From assembly GCF_020687685.1 (NCBI RefSeq), contig NZ_JAJEWM010000003.1, positions 1 through 64,000 on the forward strand: a stretch of 64,000 nt of DNA, given 5' to 3'. How positions within the stretch are numbered: the stretch's first letter is position 1; the number at the start of each line of letters is the position of its first letter. This stretch comes from Tessaracoccus sp. OS52 (GTDB lineage Bacteria; Actinomycetota; Actinomycetes; Propionibacteriales; Propionibacteriaceae). The notes beneath the pieces were generated by a model. It did not search any database and was not told where the DNA came from. It saw only the letters and a list, made by a program, of their open reading frames with translations. Below are positions 1 to 8,227 of this stretch, piece after piece. A program made the translations under genes and the position numbers.

Positions 1-113
1 GACTCGAACACCTACGCGGCTCCGCCCTCGGGTTCCGCAACCTCACCAACTACATCGCCAGATCCCTACTCGAGACCGGCGGCTTCAGACCCCACCTACA
101 CCCTCGATTGTGA
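1..113 (+). CDS. ISL3-family transposase, C-terminal fragment (runs off left edge)
   Basis: Frame 3 from the window edge encodes about 36 residues ending at TGA 111-113. The peptide contains LRGSALGFRNLTNYIARSLL and ends GGFRPHLHPRL, which resembles the extreme C-terminus of ISL3-type transposases of actinobacteria. The stop codon overlaps a GAAGAGCC end typical of ISL3 inverted repeats. The catalytic DDE part lies outside the window, so intactness cannot be judged. The element would be transcribed toward the neighbouring minus-strand lacI gene. Confidence 0.75.
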   Translation, partial: LEHLRGSALGFRNLTNYIARSLLETGGFRPHLHPRL

Positions 114-119
114 AGAGCC
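112..119 (+). repeat. Right terminal inverted repeat of the ISL3-type element
   Basis: GAAGAGCC is the reverse complement of GGCTCTTC, the usual ISL3-family terminus, and it sits directly at the transposase stop. The matching left end is outside the window. The DNA from 120 to 257 shows no gene or obvious signal. Confidence 0.55.
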
Positions 120-257
120 ACATTGACCCTCGGATTGGATAGTGTTTCCGTTGTCACGAAAGTGGCATCGAAGCGCTCCCGCCCGGGATCGGCAATCCCC
201 CGTGCCGACCGGGTGGGAGCCCTTTTCGTTCCGCGCCAAGTTCCGGAACTGCCCGGG

Positions 258-1340
258 TCAGCCCGCCACCGCGGAGTGGCGGTTGGGGACCATCAACGCG
301 CCGCACGAGTTGCGCACGACAAGCTCCGGTTGCAGCTGGACGTGTTGGTGCACGTGCCCGGGCTGGCCGGTGTCCTCCAACAGGAGTTGCGCGGCCCGGT
401 ACCCCATCTCCTGGGTTGGCTGCCGAACGGAGGTGAGCGGCACGATCCAATCCGCCGCGACGTCGATGTCGTCGTAACCGATGAGCGCGACGTCGTCCGG
501 GACGGCGATCCCGGCGCGATGGAGCACACGGTAGACGCCGAATGCGAGCATGTCGTTGCCACAGACGATGCCCGTCGGCAGCCCAGCAGAAAGCAGTCTT
601 TCGGCAGCTTCCATCCCTGCCCGGATTCCTATTCCGGTCTCGACGTAGACCTCGGTCAGCGCCGCCGCGGGATCGAAGCCCGCACGTTCGAGCGCCCGTC
701 GCATCCCCAACGCGCGCTGCGACATCTGGCGCAGGTCCCGCGGGCCCCCGACGAAAGCGAGCCGACGGTGGCCCAGCCCGAGCAGGTGCGTCGCGGCCAT
801 GTCTGCCCCGGACACGTCGTCGACCGCGACGGAGCAGCAGTCCTCCACGCCCTCGTGGTCCATGAGGACGACAGGAAGACGACCGCGGATCCGCTCAGCG
901 ACGGGGTCGTCACCGGCCGCCGGGACGAGGACCACGCCGCGCACCCGTTGGCCACCCAGCAGGTGCAGCAGCTCGGCCTCCTTGGCGCGATCGTTCTGGG
1001 AGTTGCACAACATCACGACGTGCCCGCGCTCCCTCGCGAGCCGCTCGACGGCGTCGGCGGCCTCCATGAAGAACGGGCTCATCACGTCCAGCACGACCAG
1101 GGCGATCACGTTGCTCGGCGCTCCGGTGAGCACCCGTGCCGACTGGTTGGGCACGAAGCCCAGTTCCCGGATGGCCGCCAGCACCGTCGTCTGGGTCGCG
1201 GGCGCGACCCGTTCGGGATGGTTCAGGACGTTGGAGACGGTTCCGATGGAGACGCCCACGTGCCGGGCCACGTCGCTGAGACGTACCCTCCCCGCGCTGC
1301 CCGGTACCGAATCCGCCGCGACCGCTTCGTCGGGGTCCAT
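258..1340 (-). CDS. LacI-family transcriptional regulator
   Basis: A 360-residue protein. An N-terminal helix-turn-helix (RLSDVARHVGVSIGTVSNVLNHPERV, about residues 18-43) is followed by a periplasmic-binding-protein-like sugar-sensing domain (VIALVVLDVMSPFF, GIVCGNDMLAFGVYRVL, VALIGYDDIDVAADWIVPLTSVRQP). The ATG at 1340 has a strong AAGGAGGTG Shine-Dalgarno. It lies 77 bp downstream of mnhG on the same strand, but a perfect 14-bp palindrome in that gap points to its own, autoregulated promoter. A near-identical palindrome precedes the sugar ABC operon at 8.2 kb, so that operon is the likely target. The inducer sugar is unknown. Confidence 0.93.
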   Translation of the reverse strand: MDPDEAVAADSVPGSAGRVRLSDVARHVGVSIGTVSNVLNHPERVAPATQTTVLAAIRELGFVPNQSARVLTGAPSNVIALVVLDVMSPFFMEAADAVERLARERGHVVMLCNSQNDRAKEAELLHLLGGQRVRGVVLVPAAGDDPVAERIRGRLPVVLMDHEGVEDCCSVAVDDVSGADMAATHLLGLGHRRLAFVGGPRDLRQMSQRALGMRRALERAGFDPAAALTEVYVETGIGIRAGMEAAERLLSAGLPTGIVCGNDMLAFGVYRVLHRAGIAVPDDVALIGYDDIDVAADWIVPLTSVRQPTQEMGYRAAQLLLEDTGQPGHVHQHVQLQPELVVRNSCGALMVPNRHSAVAG

Positions 1341-1396
1341 GGCGCACCTCCTTGATGCGTTCCCGGCAAGTCCGGGTGGACCAAGCCTAGCTCAGT

Positions 1397-1410
1397 TTGA
1401 AGCGCTTCAA
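1397..1410. promoter_or_regulatory. LacI-type operator upstream of lacI
   Basis: TTGAAGCGCTTCAA is a perfect palindrome with the central CG typical of LacI/GalR-family operators. It is centred about 63 bp before the lacI start codon. The same motif with one change (TTGAAGCGCTTTAA) lies at 8119-8132. Autoregulation is inferred. Confidence 0.75.
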
Positions 1411-1417
1411 CCAGCGC

Positions 1418-2002
1418 TCACGAGTGGCTTTCCCCCTCGCCAGCCTCGCGCAAGGCATCGTCGCGCGGGGCGCCGACGTCGTCTGCCGGCAACCCGGCCT
1501 CCGCATCCTCCCGCTGAGCGGACGCCTCCGGCTGGGTCCCCTCCATGACCACCTCATCCTGTTCGGCGGCGGTCGGCTCGTCGTCCGCGACGAAATCGGC
1601 GGAACTGAAGTCAGCTTCAGGGCCCGTGGGCGACATCGGCTGCCGCTCGGTCAGCTTGTAGCCGGCCCGGGCCAGGTCGTCGGAGAGGTCGTTCATGACG
1701 AGCAGGTCCTCGTCGACCAGGCCGGACCGGAAGGCGGAGCGGGAAAGCATGGTGGCCGACACCGGAGAGGTGAGCAGCTGCAGCGCGACCATCACCGAGC
1801 ACACCGCGAACACCCACCAGGTGCGCAAGGTGAGGGTGGTGCCAGTGGCGACGAGCACCATCCCGAGCACCTGCGGCTTGGTGATGGAGTGCATCTTGGT
1901 CAGGACGTCGGGGAAGCGCACCAGTGCGATCGCGGTCACGAGGCAGAGGAACGCTCCGACCAGGAACACCAGGGCACCGAGAAGATCGAGCCACTCACTC
2001 AT
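1418..2002 (-). CDS. mnhG: Na+/H+ antiporter subunit G (MnhG/MrpG)
   Basis: 194 residues. The first ~105 form the small MnhG/PhaG core with three hydrophobic segments (LLGALVFLVGAFLCLVTAIALVRFPDVLTKMHSITKPQVLGMVLV). This core is followed by an unusually long, acidic hydrophilic tail of about 90 residues that is absent from the typical ~110-residue subunit. It is the last gene of the antiporter operon and overlaps mnhF by 4 bp (ATGA). It acts in the membrane as part of the hetero-oligomeric Mrp complex, which exchanges cytosolic Na+ (or K+) for protons in pH and salt homeostasis. Confidence 0.88.
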   Translation of the reverse strand: MSEWLDLLGALVFLVGAFLCLVTAIALVRFPDVLTKMHSITKPQVLGMVLVATGTTLTLRTWWVFAVCSVMVALQLLTSPVSATMLSRSAFRSGLVDEDLLVMNDLSDDLARAGYKLTERQPMSPTGPEADFSSADFVADDEPTAAEQDEVVMEGTQPEASAQREDAEAGLPADDVGAPRDDALREAGEGESHS

Positions 2003-2316
2003 GGCCGCGCCTCCTTGTCCTTGTCCTTGTGCCTGCGAGCCAGCGCTGCCCTGTCACCCAGCAACCGGGCAAGCGCGGTGGCACCCGTGAAGCCGAGCAT
2101 GCTCAGGACCAGCAGCACCACCAGCAGGTTGTCCTGCCCCGTGTGGACGATCCACAGGGCCACGCCGCCGATCACGATGGCGACCATCAGGTCCGAGGCG
2201 ATGATCCTGTCGATCGAGCTGGGCCCGGCGACGATGCGCCCGACACCGATCAGCCCGGCTGCGCCGATGATGATCGCAGCAAGGGAAAGGACGAGGTCGG
2301 TGATGATAGAGATCAT
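1999..2316 (-). CDS. mnhF: Na+/H+ antiporter subunit F (MnhF/MrpF)
   Basis: 105 residues starting MISIITDLVLSLAAIIIG, with three transmembrane helices and the conserved MnhF stretch GPSSIDRIIASDLMVAIVIGG. The ATG at 2316 overlaps the mnhE stop by 4 bp, which fixes the start inside a longer open frame. The C-terminus is short and charged (RRHKDKDKEARP). It is a structural subunit of the Mrp antiporter. Confidence 0.88.
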   Translation of the reverse strand: MISIITDLVLSLAAIIIGAAGLIGVGRIVAGPSSIDRIIASDLMVAIVIGGVALWIVHTGQDNLLVVLLVLSMLGFTGATALARLLGDRAALARRHKDKDKEARP

Positions 2317-2945
2317 TGTTCGATCTCCCAGCGGTCCATGAAACCGGACCGGCGCCGCCGCACCGGCCGGTCGTGCTCCCGCGCGAACCTGTCCTGCTCG
2401 TCCCTGCTGCCGAACGCCTCGAGCACGCGGTGCTCGATCTCGGTGGCCATGGCCCGCACGGCCTCGGCGTCGTGGTTCTCGTCCATGTCGAGGACGTGCA
2501 GGTACAGGCGTCGCGGGTTGCTCACGAGCTCGACGACCACGGTTCCGGGCACCAGCGAGATCAACTCGGCCACCTGCACCTGGTAGAGGTCGACGTCGGT
2601 GTACTGGCTTACCCGCACAATTCCGGGGCGCAGTTCGCGACGCGGGTCCAGCGTGAGGCGGACCACCCGCCAGGAGGACACCACCAGGTCGCGGAGCAGG
2701 GCGTACAGGAGGCGGATCGCGCCGAGCGGGTGCAGCGTGCCGGGCCAGTAGACCGGCGGCATCGGGAACTGGGCCTTGACCAACCACGCGATTGCGATGC
2801 CCGAAATGATGCCGAAGGGCGCGAAGTCACCCCAGAGGAAGACCCAGACGCCGGTCATCACGACCACCGACAGCGGCAGGAAGCTCGGCCCCGAGCGCCA
2901 TTCGCTCTTCTTCCAACCCTTCTGGCGGACCGGTTCGGTGTTCAT
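2313..2945 (-). CDS. mnhE: Na+/H+ antiporter subunit E (MnhE/MrpE)
   Basis: 210 residues. N-terminal hydrophobic helices (SFLPLSVVVMTGVWVFLWG, FGIISGIAIAWLV) are followed by the family's soluble C-terminal domain with VELISLVPGTVVVEL and YLHVLDMD. The C-terminus extends about 40 residues beyond the usual end with an arginine-rich stretch. It overlaps mnhD and mnhF by 4 bp each, so it is translationally coupled within the operon. Confidence 0.88.
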   Translation of the reverse strand: MNTEPVRQKGWKKSEWRSGPSFLPLSVVVMTGVWVFLWGDFAPFGIISGIAIAWLVKAQFPMPPVYWPGTLHPLGAIRLLYALLRDLVVSSWRVVRLTLDPRRELRPGIVRVSQYTDVDLYQVQVAELISLVPGTVVVELVSNPRRLYLHVLDMDENHDAEAVRAMATEIEHRVLEAFGSRDEQDRFAREHDRPVRRRRSGFMDRWEIEQ

Positions 2946-4582
2946 CGCTCCCCCTCCGGCAGGACGGCGGCCACATAGCTGCCGTCGCGGAGCCCGTCAG
3001 CGGCGCGGGCGGCGTAGTCGTAGAGCGGGCCAGCGAACACCGTCAGGGCGAGGCTGAACAGGATGAGACCCGTGGTGGCGGCCGCCATCAGGGGCGGCAT
3101 CGGGTTCTTGTGCCGTTCGATCTCCTGCGCCAAATCCTCCTCGTCCTCGACGACGACACCGACGACGCCGGGCGCCGCCACCGCGGCCGCCCGCTGCTCG
3201 CCGGCGTCCGAAGCGGGTGCACCCGGCACTGGTGCGACGGCGGCGTCGGAGGCCTCCCGCTCCTGCGGCGAGACGCCCCAGAACGCCCGGTTCCAGACCT
3301 TCGCCATCGCCATCAGCGTCAGGAGGCTGGTGGCGACGCCTCCGGCCATCACGATCCAGGCCAGCGGGGTGCCCAGCTGGGCACCGGCGGACAGGAGACC
3401 GAGCTTCCCGATGAACCCGCTCATGGGCGGGATCCCGCCGAGGTTCATCGCGGGGACGAGGAACAGCACAGCCAGGAAGGGGGCGGCCTTCATGAGCCCG
3501 CCGAGCCCGTCGAGGTGGGTGGTACCGCCGCGACGCTCGATCAGCCCTGCCACCAGGAACAGCGCGGCCTGGATGGTGATGTGGTGGGCGGTGTAGTAGA
3601 TCGTCGCGGCGAGGCCCGCGTCGTTGGCGAGCGCCACCCCCATCACCATGTATCCGAGGTGCGACACGAGGGTGAACGACAGCATGCGCTTGATCTCCAC
3701 CTGCGCGACGGCGCCCAGGATGCCGATGAGCATCGTCAGCAGCGCGGCCACCAGCAGGATCTCCGACAGTGGGCTGTCGGGGAACAACAGCGTCTGGGTG
3801 CGGATGATGGCGTAGATGCCCACCTTGGTCAGCAGCCCTGCGAACACGGCGGTGACCGGGGCGGGCGCCGTCGGGTAGGAGTCCGGGAGCCAGGCCGACA
3901 GCGGGAACACCGCGGCCTTGATCGCGAAGACCACCAGCAACATGAGTTGGAGCAGCAGCTGGACCGGCTGGGTGAGGTCGGCGAGCCGGACCGACAACTG
4001 GGCCAGGTTGACGGTGCCGGTGGCCCCGTAGATGGCGGCGATGGCGGTGAGGAACAGCGCCGAGCTGAGGAGGCTGACGACCGTGTAGGTGGTGCCAGCG
4101 CGGATGCGGTCCGCTGTGCCCCCCAGCGTCAGCAGCACATAGGAGGCGAACAACAGCATCTCGAAACCGACGAACAGGTTGAACAGGTCCCCCGCGAGGA
4201 ACGCGTTGGCCACGCCGGCTATCAGGAGCAGGAAGGTCGGGTGGAAGATCGACACCGGTGTCTCGCGGCGGACCTCGTCCTCGTCCTGCCCCTGGGCGAA
4301 CAGCAGCACCGAGAGCGCCACGACGGAGGCCACGAAGAGCATGAGCGCCGACAGCCGGTCGGCCACCAGAACGATCCCCAGCGCGTCGTCCCAACCGGCC
4401 ACCCAGAACGCGACGGTGCCCTGCGAGTCCGTCTGCCGGATCAGGATCGCGGCCACCAGCACGACGCCGCTGAGGCTCAGGATCGAGATCGAACGCTGCA
4501 ACCTGGGCCGGCGGGGCAGCGCCAGCGCGACCGCGGCACCGAAGATCGGCAACAGCACTGGCAGTGTCAGGAGGTTGATCAT
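2942..4582 (-). CDS. mnhD: Na+/H+ antiporter subunit D (MnhD/MrpD)
   Basis: 546 residues. A polytopic membrane protein homologous to the NuoM/NuoN proton-channel subunits of complex I. Recognisable segments are LFNLFVGFEMLLFASYVLLTLGG, FAIKAAVFPLSAWLPDSYPTAPAPVTAVFAGLLTKVGIYAIIR (containing the conserved lysines), IKRMLSFTLVSHLGYMVMG and LGGIPPMSGFIGKLGLL. An Ala/Glu-rich cytosolic loop of roughly 60 residues (about 425-490) before the last helix is longer than usual. MnhD and MnhA are thought to form the ion-translocating part of the complex. Confidence 0.93.
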   Translation of the reverse strand: MINLLTLPVLLPIFGAAVALALPRRPRLQRSISILSLSGVVLVAAILIRQTDSQGTVAFWVAGWDDALGIVLVADRLSALMLFVASVVALSVLLFAQGQDEDEVRRETPVSIFHPTFLLLIAGVANAFLAGDLFNLFVGFEMLLFASYVLLTLGGTADRIRAGTTYTVVSLLSSALFLTAIAAIYGATGTVNLAQLSVRLADLTQPVQLLLQLMLLVVFAIKAAVFPLSAWLPDSYPTAPAPVTAVFAGLLTKVGIYAIIRTQTLLFPDSPLSEILLVAALLTMLIGILGAVAQVEIKRMLSFTLVSHLGYMVMGVALANDAGLAATIYYTAHHITIQAALFLVAGLIERRGGTTHLDGLGGLMKAAPFLAVLFLVPAMNLGGIPPMSGFIGKLGLLSAGAQLGTPLAWIVMAGGVATSLLTLMAMAKVWNRAFWGVSPQEREASDAAVAPVPGAPASDAGEQRAAAVAAPGVVGVVVEDEEDLAQEIERHKNPMPPLMAAATTGLILFSLALTVFAGPLYDYAARAADGLRDGSYVAAVLPEGER

Positions 4583-5010
4583 TCGCTCACCACCGCATCC
4601 TCGCCGGCGTCGGTGAACACGGTCTCCTCATAGGACTCGGAGGCCTCGTCGTGGGCCGCGAGTTCCCGGATACGGGCGTCCTCGAGGTCGTCGGCCACCT
4701 CGTCGTTGCCGTGCAACTGGAAGCTCCGGTAGGCCATCGTCAGCACGAACGCGGCGGTCGCGAGGGTGATGACGATGGCGGTCAGGACCATGGCCTCGGG
4801 CAGTGGGTCCGACATCTCCTCAACCGGCGTGTCCCCGATGATCGGCGCACCCCCGTTCCCGCCCGAGGCCACCAGGAACAGCAGGTTCACGCCGTTGCTG
4901 GCCAGGATCACGCCCAGCAGGATGCGCGTCAGGGAGCGTTCCAGCAGGAGGTAGACGCCGCACGCCACGAGGACGCCCGCGAGGACGGCGAGGGTCAGGT
5001 TGGCGGTCAT
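4579..5010 (-). CDS. mnhC: Na+/H+ antiporter subunit C (MnhC/MrpC)
   Basis: 143 residues, NuoK-like, with three helices: LAVLAGVLVACGVYLLLERSLTRILLGVILASNGVNLLFLV, then DPLPEAMVLTAIVITLATAAFVLTMAYR. A ~40-residue acidic C-terminal tail follows. The start at 5010 abuts the mnhA stop, and the 3' end overlaps mnhD by 4 bp. Confidence 0.9.
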   Translation of the reverse strand: MTANLTLAVLAGVLVACGVYLLLERSLTRILLGVILASNGVNLLFLVASGGNGGAPIIGDTPVEEMSDPLPEAMVLTAIVITLATAAFVLTMAYRSFQLHGNDEVADDLEDARIRELAAHDEASESYEETVFTDAGEDAVVSE

Positions 5011-7946
5011 CAGCGGTTCCCCTTCGCAGGCAGGGCCTTGGCGGAGAGCGGGAGCGGGGTGGGGGCGTCGTCGGAATCGCTCTGCATGTCGATGCCGGAA
5101 CCGAGGCTGCGCACGAGGTCGAGCATGACGCCGACGACCACCAGATAGACACCGATGTCGAACAGCGTCGAGCTGACGACGTGGAGCTCCCCGAACATCG
5201 GGAGCTCAGCACCCCAGGGCAGCACCCAGACGTCCGGGCCGGGCAGGTTCACCGTGACCTCGAAGCTCTGCAGGACGACACCGCCGACGAACAGCGGCGA
5301 GATGGCTGCCAGCAGCGCACAGAACAGGCCAGCACCCAACAGGCGTCCGGCGTCGAACGGGATGGCCTCGTCGAGTTCGTGACGCCCCGCAGCGAGATAT
5401 CGCAGGACCAGCGCCATCCCGGCCACCAGGCCGCCTGCGAACCCGCCGCCGGGACGGTTGTGGCCGGCGAAGAGCAGGTAGACCGAGACCACCATCACGA
5501 CGCCGAACAGGATGCGCACGATCACCTCGAACACCAGCGAGCGCACGGCGGGGTGGAGGGTCTGGCCGGCCCTGAGCCAGACCCCGGGGTTAGAGTCCGC
5601 CTGCAGTTCCTGGTCCCGGGCGGCCAGCGCGTCGGCGGTGCTGCTGAGGACGCCCACCCGCGAGCGCAGGAAGATCAGCGAAGCGACGCCGGTGGCCGCG
5701 ATCACCAGGACCGAGATCTCGCCCAGCGTGTCCCAGGCGCGGATGTCGACCAGCGCGACGTTGACCACGTTCTTGCCGTAGCCGTACTCGTAGGCGGCCT
5801 CGGGCCAGCGGAGCGAGACGGGTTCGGCCACGCGGGCCCCGATGCCGACCAGGGCTGTCAAGGTTGCCGTCAGTCCGGCGGCCACCGCCACCACCACGCG
5901 CCACCACCTGGTGGAGGTGAGCGGCCGGTTGGTGAAGTACCGCGGCATCTTGCGCAGCACCAGGATGAAGACCACCAGCGTCACGGTCTCGACGAGCGCC
6001 TGGGTGAGCGCGAGGTCCGGAGCGCCGTGCATCGCGAACAGCAGAGCCAGGCCGTAGCCGGTGACGCCGACCAGCACCACGGCCCGGATCCGGCCACGGG
6101 ACCAGGCCGCCAGCACCCCGGCCGAGGCGACGACCGCCGCGACGATCAGCTGAGCCCAGTCGTCGAAGATCCGGTAGCTGGGCCAGACCCGGATGCGGAG
6201 CATCGCGAAGGTGGCCAGCGAGACGAGCGTGACCAGGATGATGCCCAGGTAGACCGACAAGGAGCCGCTCTGCGAGCGCGCCGTCACCTCGACGGCCACC
6301 CGGTCCAGGCTGCGCAGGCCGCGGTGGTAGGTCTCCTCCGCCGTACGGATCTTGGGGAACGTGGCCTGGACAGCCGAGATCTGCTCGCGGAAGGCGAAGA
6401 ACGCGACGCCGAGCCCGACGGCCACCGTCGTCATCAGCAACGGCCAGCCGAAACCGTGCCACAGCGCCAGCCCGTGGCCGGGGACGCCGGTGGAATGCGA
6501 GGCCGCGTAGGGACGCAGCACCGCCGTCAACTCCTCGCCCATGAAGCCGCCCACCAGCCCAAGGAGCGCGAGCAGGGCCGGGATGCCAAGCTTGAGCGCC
6601 GGGGGCGCCTTCCAGTTGAGGACGACGTCGGTGCGTTTGGGCGCGAACGCGCCCCACCACCAGCGCAGCGAGTAGGCCACCGTGATCACCGAACCGAACA
6701 CGACGGCGACGGCGAACGCCATCCCCGCCAGCGGCGTGACCACGCCAGCATCGCCGAGCACCAGGTAGTTGAGGGACTCGAAGGCCGCCTCCTTGGCGAT
6801 GAAGCCCACCGTCGGCGGCAGCCCCGCCATGGACATCACGGCCAGGGCCCCGCCGACGGCGAGCACGGGCGCGCGGTACATCACGCCGTTGAGCTCGTCC
6901 ATGTCGCGGGTCCCGGCCGCCTGGTCGATGATGCCGACGAGCAGGAACAGGGCGGACTTGAACAGCGCGTGGCTGATGACCACGGCCATGCCGGCCAGAG
7001 CGGCGGTCTGGCTGCCGAGTCCGACGAGCAGGATCATGAAACCCAGCTGGCTGACGGTGCCGTAGGCCAGCAGCAGCTTCAGGTCCTTCTGCCGGAGCGC
7101 GCGCAAACCACCCAGGATCATGGTCACCGAGCCCAGCACCATCACCGTCGGCCGCCAGAACGGGATGCCCGCGAAGACCGGGGACAGGACGGCCACCAGG
7201 TAGACGCCCGCCTTGACCATCGCCGCGGCGTGCAGGTAGGCCGAGATGGGGGTCGGCGCTGCCATGGCGCCGGGCAGCCAGAAGTGGAACGGCACCATGG
7301 CTGACTTGCTCATGGCCCCGACGAGCATCGCGAGCACGCTGGCGGTCACCAGCGGTCCGGTGGGCGGGTCGGACAGGATTTCCGCCAGGGAGAACGATCC
7401 GGCGCGGTAACCGAGGCCGATGATCCCCAGCAACATCACCAGGCCGCCGAAGGTGGTGACGATCAGGGCGGTGTGCGCGGCGCCACGGTTGGCGCGGCGG
7501 GTCGGGTCGTGGCCGATCAGCAGGTAGGACAGGACGGTGGTCAGTTCCCAGTACACGTAGAGCATGACCAGGTCGTCGGCGGTGACGAGGCCGAGCATCG
7601 CGCCGGCGAATGCCAGCAACAGGGCAGCGCTGCGGGCGGGGAATCTGGCGGAGAAGTACCAGCGGCAGAAGAGCAGGACGAGCGCACCCACCCAGCTGAC
7701 GATCATGGCGAGCACCCACTGCACCAGACCCAGGCGGTGCGAGATGTCGACCCCCAGCATCGGGATCCAGGAGAAGTCCTGGCGGATCACACCGCCGGCG
7801 AGCACCGTCGGCGCAACCGAGACCAGCCACAGGCCGGCTGCCAGGGGGGCGAGAGCCAGGAGGTAGAACGTGCGAGACTTCAGGAACCGGCTGAAAGCGG
7901 GCGTGAGCATGCTGAGCACCGCGTGAACAGCGATCAGCAGTATCAC
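5010..7946 (-). CDS. mnhA: Na+/H+ antiporter subunit A fused to subunit B (MnhA-MnhB)
   Basis: 978 residues, starting at a GTG. The first ~780 are the NuoL-like MnhA: DLVMLYVYWELTTVLSYLLIGHD, KSAMVPFHFWLPGAMAAPTPISAYLHAAAMVKAGVYL, and MSMAGLPPTVGFIAKEAAFESL, then the MnhA C-terminal half with MHGAPDLALTQALVETVTLVVFILVLRKMPR. The last ~140 residues are a complete MnhB module (VFEVIVRILFGVVMVVSVYLLFAGHNRPGGGFAGGLVAG). No separate mnhB is present, so A and B are one polypeptide. It is the first gene of the operon A(B)-C-D-E-F-G, divergent from the sugar ABC operon. Confidence 0.93.
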   Translation of the reverse strand: MILLIAVHAVLSMLTPAFSRFLKSRTFYLLALAPLAAGLWLVSVAPTVLAGGVIRQDFSWIPMLGVDISHRLGLVQWVLAMIVSWVGALVLLFCRWYFSARFPARSAALLLAFAGAMLGLVTADDLVMLYVYWELTTVLSYLLIGHDPTRRANRGAAHTALIVTTFGGLVMLLGIIGLGYRAGSFSLAEILSDPPTGPLVTASVLAMLVGAMSKSAMVPFHFWLPGAMAAPTPISAYLHAAAMVKAGVYLVAVLSPVFAGIPFWRPTVMVLGSVTMILGGLRALRQKDLKLLLAYGTVSQLGFMILLVGLGSQTAALAGMAVVISHALFKSALFLLVGIIDQAAGTRDMDELNGVMYRAPVLAVGGALAVMSMAGLPPTVGFIAKEAAFESLNYLVLGDAGVVTPLAGMAFAVAVVFGSVITVAYSLRWWWGAFAPKRTDVVLNWKAPPALKLGIPALLALLGLVGGFMGEELTAVLRPYAASHSTGVPGHGLALWHGFGWPLLMTTVAVGLGVAFFAFREQISAVQATFPKIRTAEETYHRGLRSLDRVAVEVTARSQSGSLSVYLGIILVTLVSLATFAMLRIRVWPSYRIFDDWAQLIVAAVVASAGVLAAWSRGRIRAVVLVGVTGYGLALLFAMHGAPDLALTQALVETVTLVVFILVLRKMPRYFTNRPLTSTRWWRVVVAVAAGLTATLTALVGIGARVAEPVSLRWPEAAYEYGYGKNVVNVALVDIRAWDTLGEISVLVIAATGVASLIFLRSRVGVLSSTADALAARDQELQADSNPGVWLRAGQTLHPAVRSLVFEVIVRILFGVVMVVSVYLLFAGHNRPGGGFAGGLVAGMALVLRYLAAGRHELDEAIPFDAGRLLGAGLFCALLAAISPLFVGGVVLQSFEVTVNLPGPDVWVLPWGAELPMFGELHVVSSTLFDIGVYLVVVGVMLDLVRSLGSGIDMQSDSDDAPTPLPLSAKALPAKGNR

Positions 7947-8118
7947 CGGCGCAATCCCCTCGTCGGTTCCAGGTCAGCCACGGGCCCTCAGCCCTCAGCC
8001 CCGACCTTATCGGCTCGGCCAAGACGGCCCCTCACGAACCCGAAGATCACGTTCCGGTATCAATCCGGGACCCCAACTTCCTTCTTGGGCGACGGACCGA
8101 TACGGTCGTGCCATCGGA

Positions 8119-8132
8119 TTGAAGCGCTTTAA
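8119..8132. promoter_or_regulatory. LacI-type operator upstream of the sugar ABC operon
   Basis: TTGAAGCGCTTTAA differs by one base from the perfect palindrome in front of the lacI gene at 1397. It lies about 95 bp before the substrate-binding protein gene, in the divergent gap with the mnh operon (7947-8227). No other feature was recognised in that gap. Confidence 0.75.
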
Positions 8133-8227
8133 TGTGCTCTTCTTCGCAGGGCGCTGGCGCCAGGCATCCGGAAGGCTCACCCCTACGGCAGGGGGGCCAG
8201 ACGAAGAACCGTCGAAAGGAAGCAGAG

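Noticed and set aside
3110-4633. Long plus-strand open frame antisense to mnhD (similar ones at 5181-7304, 14018-15973, 15663-17708)
   Set aside because: They lie opposite well-recognised genes and have composition (His/Arg/Gln-rich) typical of antisense frames in high-GC DNA.
8132-8227. Earlier start for the sugar-binding protein at 8132
   Set aside because: It lies in the operator region and would add a non-signal N-terminus before a clear lipoprotein signal; the ATG at 8228 has a good SD.
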